From: Anaerotignum sp.
Lineage (GTDB): Bacteria; Bacillota; Clostridia; Lachnospirales; Anaerotignaceae
Assembly: GCA_020024395.1 (NCBI GenBank)
Contig: JAHHTV010000014.1
Location: forward strand, 1 to 15,644
DNA length: 15,644 nt
Direction of reading: 5' to 3'
Shown here: one piece after another, positions 1 through 7,901 of the stretch
How the letters are laid out: each line of letters opens with the position of its first letter
Position numbering within the stretch: the stretch's first letter is position 1
Notes under the pieces: model-generated
Database searches by the model: none
What the model was told of the DNA's origin: nothing
Seen by the model: only the letters and a program-made list of their open reading frames with translations
Made by a program: the position numbers and the translations under genes

Positions 1-1
1 C

Positions 2-52
2 GTTGTTGCAATCAAAATTTTCGGTGAAGTGCCGAAAAGGAATATCTTTTAA
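2..52 (+). CDS. possible C-terminal tail of an upstream gene (partial)
   Basis: One frame is open from the window edge to a TAA at 50-52 and reads VVAIKIFGEVPKRNIF, which looks like plausible protein. The other two frames give less protein-like residues. The stop overlaps the Shine-Dalgarno site of mglB (AAGGAGG, 51-57), an arrangement typical of neighbouring genes in one operon. Sixteen residues are too few to name a family. If real, the galactose operon has at least one more gene upstream. Confidence 0.4.
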   Translation, partial: VVAIKIFGEVPKRNIF

Positions 53-67
53 GGAGGTTTTTTCATT

Positions 68-1117
68 ATGAAAAAGAAAGTTTTATCCATTTTGCTGGCA
101 TCTGTGATGATGTTTGGATTGGCAGCTTGCGGCGGAGAAAAAACTGATGACAAACAAACAGATGGGGACGCACAAGTAACCGCAGATGGTGAAATGCCAA
201 CAGTGGGTGTATTGATTTACAAATATGATGATACATATATCTCCACTGTAAGAAATGCATTGGAAACAGCTTTGAACGGCAAAGCAGAAATTGTTATGCA
301 AGATGGTAAAAATGACCAAGCAACACAAAATGACCAGTTGGACGTTATGATTTCCAAAGGCGTTGACGTATTGTGTGTAAACATGGTTGATGCAAAAGCA
401 GCAAGTGGTGTTGTAGAAAAAGCATCAGCAGCAGGTATTCCTACAATCTTCTTTAACAGAGAACCTGATGCAGAAGTTGTAAAATCTTTTGACAAAGCTT
501 GCTTCATTGGTACAAATGCCGCAGATGCTGGTAAAATGCAAGGTGACATTATCAAAGATTTGTTGGATGCACACCCTGAATACGATTTGAATGGCGATGG
601 CAAAATACAGTATGTGATGTTCCAAGGGGAACCTGATAACCCTGAAGCAATCGCTCGTACAAAATACAGCGTAGAACAGGCAGTTGCAAATGGCTTGGAA
701 ATGGAACAAGTTGGTAAAACACAAGTATGCAACTGGGATACAGAAACAGCTCAAAAAGCAATGGAAGCTATGTTGGCAGCAAACGAAGGCAAAATCGAAT
801 TGGTTATCGCAAACAATGACGGTATGGCAATCGGTTGTGTAGCTGCTTTGTCTAACATTGGTTATAACACAGGCGCAGAAGATGCAAAATTTATTCCTGT
901 TATTGGTGTTGACGCAACAGATGCAGCAAAAGATGCAATTCAAAATGGTACAATGAGTGCAACTGTTATCCAAGATGGTGAAGCAATGGGTAAAGCGATT
1001 GCAGCAGTGGCTATGAATGCAGCAAGTGGTGCTGATTTCTTAGAAGGTACAGAATATACTTTCGACGAAACAGGTGTTGCTGTTCGTATTCCTTATGCAC
1101 CTTATGTTGGTGAATAA
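68..1117 (+). CDS. mglB: galactose/glucose ABC transporter substrate-binding lipoprotein
   Basis: Extracytoplasmic sugar-binding lipoprotein that delivers galactose or glucose to MglAC. The 349-residue product begins with a lipoprotein signal peptide: KKK, a hydrophobic stretch and the lipobox LAAC with Cys21 as the lipid-modified residue. A periplasmic-binding-protein type I fold follows. It carries the calcium loop DLNGDGKIQ (173-181), with Glu244 as the likely distal calcium ligand, as in E. coli MglB. Expected sugar contacts are present: Asp55 in YKYDD, Asn105, Arg197, stacking Trp223 in WDT, Asn250 and Asp282 in GVDA. Several other pocket positions differ from E. coli (see findings). The start is set by AAGGAGG at 51-57. 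It is the first complete gene of the mgl-gal operon and is followed by a strong stem-loop that may favour its expression over mglAC. Family assignment is firm; the exact sugar preference is inferred. Confidence 0.95.
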   Translation: MKKKVLSILLASVMMFGLAACGGEKTDDKQTDGDAQVTADGEMPTVGVLIYKYDDTYISTVRNALETALNGKAEIVMQDGKNDQATQNDQLDVMISKGVDVLCVNMVDAKAASGVVEKASAAGIPTIFFNREPDAEVVKSFDKACFIGTNAADAGKMQGDIIKDLLDAHPEYDLNGDGKIQYVMFQGEPDNPEAIARTKYSVEQAVANGLEMEQVGKTQVCNWDTETAQKAMEAMLAANEGKIELVIANNDGMAIGCVAALSNIGYNTGAEDAKFIPVIGVDATDAAKDAIQNGTMSATVIQDGEAMGKAIAAVAMNAASGADFLEGTEYTFDETGVAVRIPYAPYVGE

Positions 1118-1155
1118 TTTTCATTGATTTTTAAGAGAATGTACAAATATTGATT

Positions 1156-1182
1156 GCACAGTGGGGAAATTCCTCACTGTGC
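1156..1182 (+). promoter_or_regulatory. stem-loop between mglB and mglA
   Basis: GCACAGTG (1156-1163) pairs with CACTGTGC (1175-1182). The stem continues through one G-T pair into GGAA/TTCC, leaving a very small loop. There is no run of T after it, so it is not a standard terminator. In binding-protein transporter operons such a hairpin just after the binding-protein gene often protects the upstream mRNA from 3' exonucleases or partly reduces downstream transcription. That role is inferred here. Confidence 0.6.
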
Positions 1183-1235
1183 CTTCTATCATAATGGGAT
1201 TGTATTAGCAAAAAATGGTAAGAAAGGGAAGTGTG

Positions 1236-2744
1236 GTGAAGGCAGTGAGTGAAACATCGTATGTATTGGAAATGACGGATATTGAAAAAGAGTTCCCTGG
1301 TGTAAAAGCATTAGACCATGCTATGTTGAAATTGCGTCCAGGAACAGTACACGCTTTGATGGGAGAAAATGGGGCTGGGAAGTCCACATTGATGAAATGC
1401 CTTTTTGGTATTTATAAACAAGATGGTGGTTCAGTTGTAATTGATGGCGAAGAAACTGCTTTTTCTGGACCTAAAAACGCATTGGATAATGGTGTGGCAA
1501 TGGTACACCAAGAATTAAATCAAGTATTAAAACGCAGTGTTATGGAAAATATCTGGCTGGGTAGATTTCCCAAAACAGCAGGAATTATCAGCCATAAAAC
1601 AATGTATCAAAAAACACAAGAAGTGTTTGAAGAATTAGAAATACCTGTTAATCCAAAGACTATAATCGGCAAATTGAGCGTTTCTCAAAGACAAATGGTA
1701 GAGATTGCAAAAGCCGTATCATATAATGCAAAAATTTTGGTTTTGGACGAACCAACTTCTTCTTTGACGCATGAAGAAGTAGAGCATTTGTTCCGCATTA
1801 TCAACAAATTGCGTGACAGAGGCGTGGCAATGGTGTATATCAGTCACAAAATGGAAGAAATTTTGACCATTTCTGATGAAGTAACCATCATGCGTGATGG
1901 AAAATGGATTGCAACAGAAGATGCAAAAAATTTGACTACGGACAAAATTATTCAGTTGATGGTGGGTCGTGATTTGACAGAACGTTTCCCACCCAAAACA
2001 AATCAGCCAAGTGAAGTGCTTTTAGATGTGCAAAATCTGACAGGAAAATATATGCCGACCTGTATGGATGTTAGTTTCCAATTAAGAAAAGGGGAAATAT
2101 TAGGTGTTGCTGGATTGGTGGGCAGCAGAAGAACCGAACTTTTGGAAACCATATTTGGGGTTGCACACAAAGGCAGTGGTACTATGTTGATGCATGGCAA
2201 AGAAATCAGCAATAAAAATGCAAAAGAAGCAATCAAAAACGGTTTTGCATTGTTGACAGAAGAACGCCGTGTGACGGGGATATTTGGTGGTATGAGCATA
2301 CGGTTTAACTCTGTGATTGCAAATATCAAAAATTATCGCAGAGGCCCTTTGCTTTCAGATGCCAAAATGAAACAGGATACAGATTGGGTTATCAAGAGTA
2401 TGCGTGTAAAAACACCTAGTCAAAAAACACATATTCGCACACTTTCTGGTGGTAATCAACAAAAAGTAATATTGGGTAGATGGCTTTTGACAAAACCAGA
2501 GGTATTGCTTTTGGACGAGCCAACCAGAGGGATTGACGTTGGTGCAAAATATGAAATTTACCAACTGATTATTGACCTAGCAAAAGAAGATAAAGGTGTC
2601 ATTGTGGTATCTTCTGAAATGCCTGAATTATTGGGGATTTGTGACCGTATTATGGTTATGAGTAATGGTCATTTGGCAGGCATTTTGGATATCAAAGACG
2701 CAACACAAGAAGAAATTATGCGTCTTGCTGCAAAGTATGTATAA
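1236..2744 (+). CDS. mglA: galactose/glucose ABC transporter, double ATP-binding protein
   Basis: Cytoplasmic ATPase that powers sugar import through MglC. It has two tandem ABC domains, as usual for the carbohydrate-uptake CUT2 class (MglA/RbsA/XylG), and about 500 residues is the normal length. Domain 1 has Walker A GENGAGKS, a degenerate signature KLSVSQRQ and Walker B ILVLDEP. Domain 2 has the atypical Walker A region [10 protein letters not shown], the signature LSGGNQQKV and Walker [14 protein letters not shown] degenerate nucleotide site in the second half is normal for this class. The frame stays open upstream to an ATG at 1215 that lacks a ribosome site. GAAAGGGA (1222-1229) lies just before the GTG at 1236, so that start is preferred; GTG 1233 is the alternative. 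mglC follows 18 bases downstream. Confidence 0.93.
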   Translation: MKAVSETSYVLEMTDIEKEFPGVKALDHAMLKLRPGTVHALMGENGAGKSTLMKCLFGIYKQDGGSVVIDGEETAFSGPKNALDNGVAMVHQELNQVLKRSVMENIWLGRFPKTAGIISHKTMYQKTQEVFEELEIPVNPKTIIGKLSVSQRQMVEIAKAVSYNAKILVLDEPTSSLTHEEVEHLFRIINKLRDRGVAMVYISHKMEEILTISDEVTIMRDGKWIATEDAKNLTTDKIIQLMVGRDLTERFPPKTNQPSEVLLDVQNLTGKYMPTCMDVSFQLRKGEILGVAGLVGSRRTELLETIFGVAHKGSGTMLMHGKEISNKNAKEAIKNGFALLTEERRVTGIFGGMSIRFNSVIANIKNYRRGPLLSDAKMKQDTDWVIKSMRVKTPSQKTHIRTLSGGNQQKVILGRWLLTKPEVLLLDEPTRGIDVGAKYEIYQLIIDLAKEDKGVIVVSSEMPELLGICDRIMVMSNGHLAGILDIKDATQEEIMRLAAKYV

Positions 2745-2762
2745 TAGGGAGGTATAAAGACA

Positions 2763-3782
2763 ATGGAAAACACGAAAGGAATGATTGCTGGCAAAACTTG
2801 GCAAGAGTTTTTGCTGGATTATGCGTTATACATTATTTTGGGGATTATGATTATTGGCGTTGTGGTTGCTGACCCCTCTTTCTTAAGTATGAATAATATT
2901 TGGAAAATATTGGCACAGGCATCTACAAGGGGTATTTTGGCACTGGGTGTTGCTGGTATGATTGTGCTGGCAGGTACTGACTTGTCTGCGGGTCGTATAT
3001 TGGGGTGTGGTGCAGCAATTTCTGCATCTTTGCTACAAAGTGTTACTTATGCCTCTCGTATGTATCCACAAATTACAGAGCCACTGCCTTGGGTTGTACC
3101 TTTGCTGCTTTCTATCATCGTTTGTGTGGCGTTTTGTTTGTTAAACGGTTTTGGTGTAGCAAAATTACATATGCATGCATTTATTATTTCATTGGGTACA
3201 CAGTTGATTGCTTATGGTGTATTGTGTCTGTACATTGATAGCCAAGAAGGCGGCGCACAACCTATCGCAAGTTTAGACCCTAGATATATTGAGTTGGTAA
3301 ATGGTTATTGGTTGGGTGTACCACATTTGGTGTATTTCTTAATTATTTGTGCAGCAGTTATGTGGGTGATTTGGAACAAAACCACATTGGGTAAAAATAT
3401 GTTTGCCATTGGTGGGAACCCAGAAGCGGCAGCCGTATCTGGTGTAAACGTTGCAAAAAATATTATGATGATTTATTTGGTTGCTGGTGTTTTGTATGGT
3501 ATTGCATCATTCTTGGAAGCAGGACGTATTCAAAGTGTTACCACTGCAACTGGTACCAACTATGATTTGGACGCAATTTCTGGTTGTGTAATCGGTGGTG
3601 TTTCTTTCTCTGGTGGTGTTGGTACAGTACCAGGTATATTGATTGGTGTTATCATATTGCAGGTAATCAATTATAGCTTGTATTATTTAGGCGTAAATGC
3701 ATATTTACAGTATGTTATCAAAGGTTTGATTATCATTCTTGCCGTTGCGATTGACGTACGAAAATATATTGCGAAAAAATAA
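2763..3782 (+). CDS. mglC: galactose/glucose ABC transporter permease
   Basis: Integral membrane channel subunit of the MglBAC importer, belonging to the BPD_transp_2 permease family shared with RbsC and XylH. The 339 residues match the usual length. The sequence alternates long hydrophobic helices with short loops. The family motif LAGTDLSAGRI is near residues 69-79, and AIGGNPEAAAVSGVNV, the cytoplasmic loop that meets the ATPase, is near 217-232. The C-terminus is basic (RKYIAKK), consistent with a cytoplasmic tail. GGGAGG ten bases before the ATG supports the start. It is co-directional with mglA and is followed by a GC-rich stem-loop before the next gene. Galactose/glucose rather than ribose or xylose specificity is inferred from mglB and the gal genes in the same transcript. 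Confidence 0.93.
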   Translation: MENTKGMIAGKTWQEFLLDYALYIILGIMIIGVVVADPSFLSMNNIWKILAQASTRGILALGVAGMIVLAGTDLSAGRILGCGAAISASLLQSVTYASRMYPQITEPLPWVVPLLLSIIVCVAFCLLNGFGVAKLHMHAFIISLGTQLIAYGVLCLYIDSQEGGAQPIASLDPRYIELVNGYWLGVPHLVYFLIICAAVMWVIWNKTTLGKNMFAIGGNPEAAAVSGVNVAKNIMMIYLVAGVLYGIASFLEAGRIQSVTTATGTNYDLDAISGCVIGGVSFSGGVGTVPGILIGVIILQVINYSLYYLGVNAYLQYVIKGLIIILAVAIDVRKYIAKK

Positions 3783-3799
3783 TATTTTGATTTTTGAAA

Positions 3800-3830
3800 A
3801 ATTCCCCCGTTTTTTTGCAACGGGGGAATT
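3800..3830 (+). promoter_or_regulatory. GC-rich stem-loop after mglC
   Basis: AATTCCCCCGTT (3800-3811) pairs perfectly with AACGGGGGAATT (3819-3830) around a 7-base, T-rich loop. On the + strand the following bases (GTTGCAAATG) contain no U-tract, so full termination is not expected. It may stabilise the mgl part of the mRNA or reduce read-through into the gal genes. On the - strand the stem is followed by TTTTTC and could terminate antisense transcription. Confidence 0.6.
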
Positions 3831-3856
3831 GTTGCAAATGACAAAGGAGGACAACT

Positions 3857-4093
3857 GTGTCGGAAGAAAAAGAAGCTCTGGAGATAGAACAGCGTCAAAA
3901 AGAACTCGACGAGCGTGAAAAACAATTAGAAGAAAAAGAAAATCAACTCAAACAAAAAGAAAATAAATTGACAATGGCAAAATATAATCTGTATGAAAAA
4001 ATCAATGTATCATTAAAAACAATGAATATTGTTGTGGCAGTGATTGCCATTGCATTGGTGGTTGCTGTTGTTGTGGGGGTTGTGCAACGCTAA
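3857..4093 (+). CDS. predicted tail-anchored coiled-coil membrane protein of unknown function
   Basis: A 78-residue protein starting at a GTG that is preceded by an ideal ribosome site, AAAGGAGG (3842-3849), so it is very likely translated. Residues 6-40 form regular seven-residue repeats: RQKELDE, REKQLEE, KENQLKQ, KENKLTM at 13-40, each with Leu at the same place. This is a charged, parallel-type coiled coil. Residues 57-76 (from NIVVAV) are a single hydrophobic helix ending just before the C-terminal QR. The layout is that of a tail-anchored protein with a cytoplasmic oligomerising stalk and almost nothing outside. No enzymatic or DNA-binding motif is visible. It lies 74 bases after mglC and 21 bases before galK, inside the galactose operon, so it probably works with or on the transporter. 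I do not recognise a named family. Confidence 0.82.
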   Translation: MSEEKEALEIEQRQKELDEREKQLEEKENQLKQKENKLTMAKYNLYEKINVSLKTMNIVVAVIAIALVVAVVVGVVQR

Positions 4094-4114
4094 AATATTG
4101 GGAGGAAACAAACG

Positions 4115-5371
4115 ATGACAATATGGAAAAGAGAAAGCCTTTTGCAGGCGTACCCTCGTTTTTTACAAAATGAGGCGTTTTATACAGAAAGATTAGAAAA
4201 AACGGTGCAAGGTTTTGAAAAAACATTTGGCAAGAAAGCAAATAGATTTTTTTCTGCACCAGGTAGAACAGAAATCGGCGGTAACCATACAGACCATCAA
4301 AATGGTTGCGTATTGGCAGCGGCTGTGGATATGGATATCATTGGGGCAGTATTACAAAATGATGAAAATATCATTCGTATTTATTCTGAAGGGTATGGTA
4401 TGGAGCAAATCCATTTAGACGACTTGGAAGTAAAAGAACAAGAAAAAAATACAACGGCATCTTTAATCCGTGGTGTGGCAGCAAGAATTTGTCAGCTTGG
4501 CTACAAAATTGGCGGATTTGATATGTATAGTGTTTCCAATGTGCTGAAAGGCTCTGGCATTTCATCTTCTGCGGCGTATGAAGTGCTTGTGGGAACAACC
4601 ATCAACCATTTGTACTGCGAAAGCAAATTGACACCTGTGGAAGTAGCACAAATTGGACAATATGCGGAAAATGTATATTTTGGTAAAATGAGCGGTTTGA
4701 TGGATCAAACAGCATCTTCTGTGGGTGGTGTGGTTGCCATTGATTTCAAAGACAATCAAAATCCTGTTGTGAGAAAATTGTTGTTTGATTTGGAAGGGCT
4801 GGGATACCATCTTTGTATTGTGGATAGTGGTGCAGACCATGCCGATTTGTCTGACGAATATTCCGCAATCCCTATGGAAATGAAAGAAGTTGCAACATAT
4901 TTTGGCAAAACTTGTTTGAGAGAAGTAACACTGGAACAATTTTTAGAAAATATGGCAGCAGTAAGAGAAAAGGCAGGCGATAGAGCGACATTGCGTGCAT
5001 ATCATTTTTTGATGGATAATCAAAGAGCCATTGATGAAGCGATGTATTTAGAGAAAGGAGAATTTGATAAATTCTTTGAAATGGTGACTGCGTCTGGTTA
5101 TTCTTCTTTTATGTATTTGCAAAATGTGTATGTTAGCGGCAGTGTCAAACAGCAAGAAGTGGCATATACATTGATGGCAGCAGAAGCAGCATTACAGGGT
5201 AAGGGTGCATTCCGTGTGCATGGTGGTGGTTTTGCAGGTACGATACAGGCGTTTGTACCACATGATATGTTAAATGGCTTTGTAGCACAAATGGAAAATG
5301 CAGTTGGGAAATGTTGTTGTCATGTGTTGTCTATCAGACAAGCTGGCGGCATCGAATTAGAGAAGGAGTGA
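4115..5371 (+). CDS. galK: galactokinase (GHMP family, Firmicute variant)
   Basis: Phosphorylates galactose with ATP to galactose-1-phosphate, the first committed step of the Leloir pathway, in the cytoplasm. The 418-residue GHMP kinase shows the galactokinase signature GRTEIGGNHTDHQ at 50-62, the ATP-binding loop KGSGISSSA at 145-153, the likely catalytic base Asp197 in MDQTAS, and the C-terminal GHMP motif RVHGGGFAGT at 367-376. The signature departs from the classical GRxNLIGEHTDY: the sugar-contacting Glu is Asn57 and the Tyr is His (see findings). GGGAGG upstream supports the ATG. galE starts 7 bases after its stop, with the galE ribosome site inside the end of galK. Context (mgl, galE, galT, galM) makes galactose the most likely substrate; a related sugar cannot be excluded from sequence alone. 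Confidence 0.9.
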   Translation: MTIWKRESLLQAYPRFLQNEAFYTERLEKTVQGFEKTFGKKANRFFSAPGRTEIGGNHTDHQNGCVLAAAVDMDIIGAVLQNDENIIRIYSEGYGMEQIHLDDLEVKEQEKNTTASLIRGVAARICQLGYKIGGFDMYSVSNVLKGSGISSSAAYEVLVGTTINHLYCESKLTPVEVAQIGQYAENVYFGKMSGLMDQTASSVGGVVAIDFKDNQNPVVRKLLFDLEGLGYHLCIVDSGADHADLSDEYSAIPMEMKEVATYFGKTCLREVTLEQFLENMAAVREKAGDRATLRAYHFLMDNQRAIDEAMYLEKGEFDKFFEMVTASGYSSFMYLQNVYVSGSVKQQEVAYTLMAAEAALQGKGAFRVHGGGFAGTIQAFVPHDMLNGFVAQMENAVGKCCCHVLSIRQAGGIELEKE

Positions 5372-5377
5372 AAAAAT

Positions 5378-6361
5378 ATGGCAATATTGGTATTGGGTGG
5401 TGCAGGTTATATTGGTTCTCATACAGTGTATGCATTGTGTGAAGCAGGTAGAAAAGTTGTGGTTGTGGATAATTTGGAAACCGGTCATGTAGAGGCAGTA
5501 CATAAAGATGCAACATTTTATAAAGGGGATATCAGTGATAAAGCTTTTTTGACAAATGTTTTCCAAAAAGAAGATATTGAAGCAGTCATTCACTTTGCAG
5601 CATATTCTTTGGTTGGGGAAAGTGTGGAACAGCCTTTGAAATATTATGAAAATAACCTTTGTAAAACAAGAGACATGCTGGAAGTGATGGTTGCAAATGG
5701 TGTGGACAAAATTGTATTTTCTTCCACAGCAGCAACATATGGCGAACCAGAACAAGTGCCAATACTGGAAACAGACCGCACAGAACCTACAAATCCTTAT
5801 GGCGAAACAAAATTGGCAATGGAAAAATTGTTCAAATGGACAGGCAATGCAACTGGTTTGCGTTATGTTTCATTGCGTTATTTCAATGCTTGTGGGGCGC
5901 ATAAAAGCGGCAATATTGGGGAAGCACATGCCCCGGAAAGTCATTTGATTCCTTTGATACTGCAAGTGCCAAATGGCAAAAGAGAATTTATCAGCATATT
6001 TGGCAATGATTATGCGACACCAGATGGTACTTGTATTCGTGACTATATTCATGTAACAGATTTGGCAGATGCACATATTTTGGCTGTGGATTATTTGCTT
6101 AAAGGCGGTGAAAGTAATATATTCAACTTGGGCAATGGTGTTGGTTTTTCTGTGAGAGAAGTTATTGAAACAGCAAGAAAAGTGACGGGTCATCCCATTC
6201 CTGCAAAAGAAGTGGAACGTCGTGCGGGCGACCCTGCACAGCTGATTGCGTCCAGTGAAAAAGCAAAATCTGTATTGGGTTGGAACCCAAAACATGACAG
6301 CTTGGAAGAAATTATTTCTTCTGCTTGGAATTGGCATAAAAATCACCCAAACGGTTTTTAA
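5378..6361 (+). CDS. galE: UDP-glucose 4-epimerase
   Basis: Interconverts UDP-galactose and UDP-glucose with bound NAD, regenerating the UDP-glucose used by GalT. The 327-residue extended short-chain dehydrogenase has the Rossmann motif GGAGYIG at 7-13, an acidic residue after the second strand (VVVDN, 28-32), [10 protein letters not shown] near 73-82, the active-site SSTAATYG at 116-122, and the catalytic Tyr141/Lys145 pair in [14 protein letters not shown] follows in the C-terminal substrate domain. AGAAGGAG just upstream, within the 3' end of galK, supports the start and suggests translational coupling. Length and motifs are normal for bacterial GalE. Confidence 0.96.
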   Translation: MAILVLGGAGYIGSHTVYALCEAGRKVVVVDNLETGHVEAVHKDATFYKGDISDKAFLTNVFQKEDIEAVIHFAAYSLVGESVEQPLKYYENNLCKTRDMLEVMVANGVDKIVFSSTAATYGEPEQVPILETDRTEPTNPYGETKLAMEKLFKWTGNATGLRYVSLRYFNACGAHKSGNIGEAHAPESHLIPLILQVPNGKREFISIFGNDYATPDGTCIRDYIHVTDLADAHILAVDYLLKGGESNIFNLGNGVGFSVREVIETARKVTGHPIPAKEVERRAGDPAQLIASSEKAKSVLGWNPKHDSLEEIISSAWNWHKNHPNGF

Positions 6362-6376
6362 GAAAGAGGTATGAGA

Positions 6377-7882
6377 ATGATAAATAAAGCAATTCGAGAT
6401 TTGGCAGTATATGGCGTGCAAAAAAATCTGATTACAAAAGCAGATGTACCTTTTGTCATAAACCGTTTGTTGGAAGTGATGGAGCGAGATAGCTACCAAC
6501 AGCCAGAAACAGAAGAAATTGAAACAGATTTGGAAAAAATATTGCAAGTGCTTTTGGACGATGTGTGTAAACGGGAAGTGATTATCGACAGCATTGTATA
6601 TCGAGATTTGTTTGATACAAAATTGATGGGGGTATTGACACCGTTTCCAAGAGAAGTGATAGATATATTCCAACAACTGCACAAAGATGACCCAGAAAAA
6701 GCAACGAACTGGTATTATGATTTTAGTTGCAATACAGATTATATCCGTAAATATCGCATCAAAAAGGATATGCGTTGGAAAACAAATACAGCGTATGGGG
6801 ATTTGGATATTACCATCAATTTATCTAAACCAGAAAAAGACCCAAAAGCGATTGCAGCAGCAAAAAATGCACCACAAAGCAGTTATCCTAAATGTATGCT
6901 TTGCAGAGAAAATGAAGGATATGCAGGACGTGTGAACCACCCTGCAAGACAAAATCATAGAGTGATACCTTTACAAATTGCGGGAAATGATTGGTTTTTC
7001 CAATATTCCCCCTATGTGTATTACAATGAACATTGTATTGTGTTCAATGGGCAGCATCAGCCGATGAAAATTGACCGCAATGCATTTGAAAAGATGTTTG
7101 ATTTTATTGATTATCTGCCACATTATTTTGTAGGCTCAAATGCAGATTTGCCGATTGTGGGCGGTTCGATACTCTCTCATGACCATTTTCAAGGCGGAAG
7201 ATATACTTTTGCTATGGAAAAAGCAAATATTGAGCAAAAATATCATTGGGAAGCATTTACAGATGTCAACATTGGTATTGTGAAATGGCCATTGTCTGTC
7301 ATTCGTATGACACACAAAGACAAAAACAGATTGATTGATGCAGCAGATACCATATTAAAACATTGGAGAAACTATACAGACAAAGAGGCATTTATATTTG
7401 CACAAACAGACAATGAACCACATAATACTATCACACCGATTGCGAGAAAACACGATGGGTTGTATGAATTGGATTTGGTTTTGCGTAATAATATAACAAC
7501 AGAGGAACACCCTCTGGGCGTGTATCATCCACATAGCCATTTGCATCATATCAAAAAAGAAAATATCGGTTTGATTGAAGTGATGGGGCTTGCTGTGTTG
7601 CCAGCAAGATTGAAAGAAGAAATGGAAATACTCAAAAAAGCAATATTGTCTGGTGAAGATTTGGAAAAAAATGAAAAAATTGCAAGTCATGCAAAATGGG
7701 CAAAGACATTCTTGCAAAAGTATGATACAATAACAGCAGAAAATTTGGATGGTATCATACAACAAGAAATCGGTATGGTGTTTGCAGAAGTTTTGGAGTG
7801 TGCAGGTGTGTACAAACAAAATGATACAGGTAGACAGGCTTTTGACCGTTTTATGAATTGTTTTGGTGCTGTCAAAGCATAA
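6377..7882 (+). CDS. galT: galactose-1-phosphate uridylyltransferase, class II
   Basis: Transfers UMP from UDP-glucose to galactose-1-phosphate, giving UDP-galactose and glucose-1-phosphate. At about 500 residues it is the long Firmicute class (GalT2), unrelated in layout to the 350-residue E. coli type. Visible landmarks are the Cys-containing CMLCRENEGYAGRVNHPARQ, then FFQYSPYVYYNEH, and the nucleotide-transfer motif GGSILSHDHFQGG containing the His-X-His pair, followed later by YHPHSHLHHIKKENIG. An ATG at 6371 sits directly on the ribosome site AAAGAGG. The ATG at 6377 has proper spacing (7 bases), so MINKAIRD is taken as the start. It lies 15 bases after galE. The ROK kinase gene follows after 19 bases. 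Confidence 0.95.
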   Translation: MINKAIRDLAVYGVQKNLITKADVPFVINRLLEVMERDSYQQPETEEIETDLEKILQVLLDDVCKREVIIDSIVYRDLFDTKLMGVLTPFPREVIDIFQQLHKDDPEKATNWYYDFSCNTDYIRKYRIKKDMRWKTNTAYGDLDITINLSKPEKDPKAIAAAKNAPQSSYPKCMLCRENEGYAGRVNHPARQNHRVIPLQIAGNDWFFQYSPYVYYNEHCIVFNGQHQPMKIDRNAFEKMFDFIDYLPHYFVGSNADLPIVGGSILSHDHFQGGRYTFAMEKANIEQKYHWEAFTDVNIGIVKWPLSVIRMTHKDKNRLIDAADTILKHWRNYTDKEAFIFAQTDNEPHNTITPIARKHDGLYELDLVLRNNITTEEHPLGVYHPHSHLHHIKKENIGLIEVMGLAVLPARLKEEMEILKKAILSGEDLEKNEKIASHAKWAKTFLQKYDTITAENLDGIIQQEIGMVFAEVLECAGVYKQNDTGRQAFDRFMNCFGAVKA

Positions 7883-7901
7883 TCATAATAGAGGTGTAAA
7901 G

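Noticed and set aside
16..38. TTTTCGG/CCGAAAA inverted repeat as a terminator before mglB
   Set aside because: The stem is short, has no following T-run, and probably lies inside the coding end of an upstream gene.
425..973. 182-codon open frame on the - strand inside mglB
   Set aside because: Cysteine- and phenylalanine-rich antisense shadow of mglB; no domain or start signal.
5870..6682. 270-codon open frame on the - strand across galE/galT
   Set aside because: It is antisense to two clearly conserved genes, is rich in His, Phe, Cys and Ile as expected for the complement of this codon usage, and has no ribosome site or domain.
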